62,156 nucleotides of DNA from assembly GCF_030813235.1 (NCBI RefSeq), contig NZ_JAUSUB010000030.1, positions 1 through 62,156 on the forward strand. Direction: 5' to 3'. The notes below the pieces were generated by a model, which was given only the letters and a program-made list of their open reading frames with translations, made no database searches and was not told the DNA's origin. The translations under genes were made by a program, and so were the position numbers. The DNA comes from Cytobacillus purgationiresistens (GTDB taxonomy: Bacteria > Bacillota > Bacilli > Bacillales > Cytobacillaceae). Positions 61,428 to 62,156 of this stretch are shown piece after piece (within the stretch, counting starts at the first letter, position 1; every line of letters starts with the position of its first letter).

Positions 61428-61913
61428 TTGTACCCAATATTTATGCTTAAGGACGGTTCAGAAGAGCTTAGGGAAAGTGAATACCTTGATTTATTCGCCT
61501 CCGCATTAGCTGCAATCGGGAGTATTATTGCCGTAATTGGTATTATCGTTGAAATTGAGGATGTAGAAGAAATTGAAGGGGGAGCAGTAGGCTCACAAGG
61601 TGAACCGGATCCATCTGGTGAAGGGGGCTTTAATCTTGCCTTGTTTGGCGCAATTATCGTCGCCATAGGAGAATCTCTTGGAACCCTTGCAATATCAAAA
61701 GGAATTAACGCTTCACAAAAAATAGAAGAAAAAGATCAAAAAGAAAAATTCGAGACACAGAAAATGATAAAAGAGATGCAAGAGCAAATTAAAATCCTGC
61801 AAAAGGATATGAATAGTATAATGAGAGTTACAGCCTCTTTGCAGCAAGAGAACTTTCTCTTACAGAGAGAAATACATTATTGGAATATGGCAAGCGGAAA
61901 AACTAATAGTTGA
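61428..61913 (+). CDS. Hypothetical membrane protein with coiled coil
   Basis: A 161-residue protein with two hydrophobic segments (about residues 24-43 and 72-94). An acidic glycine-rich loop (EIEDVEEIEGGAVGS) joins them. The C-terminal ~65 residues are a long charged coiled coil (KMIKEMQEQIKILQKDM and more). The TTG at 61428 has AAGGTGATG ahead of it; the ATG five codons later is the alternative. I did not recognise a family. It lies divergently to yebE and converges on the rRNA operon end. Confidence 0.6.
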   Translation: MYPIFMLKDGSEELRESEYLDLFASALAAIGSIIAVIGIIVEIEDVEEIEGGAVGSQGEPDPSGEGGFNLALFGAIIVAIGESLGTLAISKGINASQKIEEKDQKEKFETQKMIKEMQEQIKILQKDMNSIMRVTASLQQENFLLQREIHYWNMASGKTNS

Positions 61914-62030
61914 ATACGTTTATTAGACGCAACTTTTGTCGCTGTATTTTTATAAACTGAAAGCGGAGGATAGATCTTTCAAGACAAACTTGTTAATGTT
62001 TTTTCGGTTTCAATTCTAAAAAACACGCAA

Positions 62031-62061
62031 AAAAGAGTACCTTCTCCAAGGTACTCTTTTC
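62031..62061. terminator. rRNA operon terminator
   Basis: AAAAGAGTACCTT (62032-62044) pairs perfectly with AAGGTACTCTTTT (62049-62061) around CTCC. On the minus strand it is followed by TTTTTTGCG, directly after the 5S gene. It can also act on the plus-strand ORF. Confidence 0.9.
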
Positions 62062-62069
62062 ATCATTTG

Positions 62070-62156
<87 letters not shown>

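Overview
The window looks like a low-GC Gram-positive chromosome of the family Bacillaceae. The evidence is the gene content and order (purEKBCSQLFMNHD followed by yerA-yerB-yerC-pcrB-pcrA-ligA-camS and gatCAB, with yebE-yebG ahead of purE), strong AGGAGG-type ribosome sites, frequent TTG and GTG starts, spore-related genes (a CwlJ-like cortex hydrolase, camS) and the end of a Bacillus-type 5S rRNA. The species cannot be fixed from this sequence alone; a Cytobacillus, Mesobacillus or Niallia-like genus would fit.

Bases 1-27,200 are accessory and heterogeneous. They hold an IclR-controlled four-gene operon (efflux pump, UPF0303 protein, ABM monooxygenase), an ECF sigma/anti-sigma pair, cwlJ, aspA, an EamA transporter behind a leader terminator, a small kinase, a cupin protein, an N-methyl-amino-acid oxidase, a catalase with a long basic N-terminal extension, an MFS pump convergent with an AraC regulator, nitronate monooxygenase, DinB and MOSC proteins, and an ABC exporter beside an unusual degenerate-ABC/LytTR fusion regulator. 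Many short decayed genes lie between them: two GNAT fragments, an IS110 transposase remnant, an NmrA-like remnant and a frameshifted GNAT/YoaP gene. Several minus-strand genes here end in hairpin terminators that share a conserved tail.

Bases 27,500-28,720 are a 23-copy 51-bp minisatellite. Bases 28,770-43,750 carry housekeeping genes on the minus strand: gatCAB, a YueI-like gene, aceA, pruA/rocA, camS, ligA, pcrA, pcrB and yerC. A second, non-coding array with a 52-bp unit and a palindromic core lies between pcrB and yerC.

Bases 43,765-62,156 hold yerB, yerA, a DUF2892 gene and the complete twelve-gene purine operon, which makes IMP and part of the AMP branch from PRPP. It is read right to left from a sigma-A promoter through a guanine-class riboswitch with its own terminator. 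A short inverted-repeat element sits between that terminator and purE, and a terminator-like hairpin separates purF from purM. yebE, yebG, a membrane/coiled-coil ORF and the end of an rRNA operon close the window.

No CRISPR array, prophage, complete insertion sequence, tRNA or recognisable defence system was seen. The most unusual items are the two minisatellites, the LytTR/ABC fusion with its candidate operator, the leader terminator of the EamA gene, and the remodelled purine leader and intra-operon hairpin.
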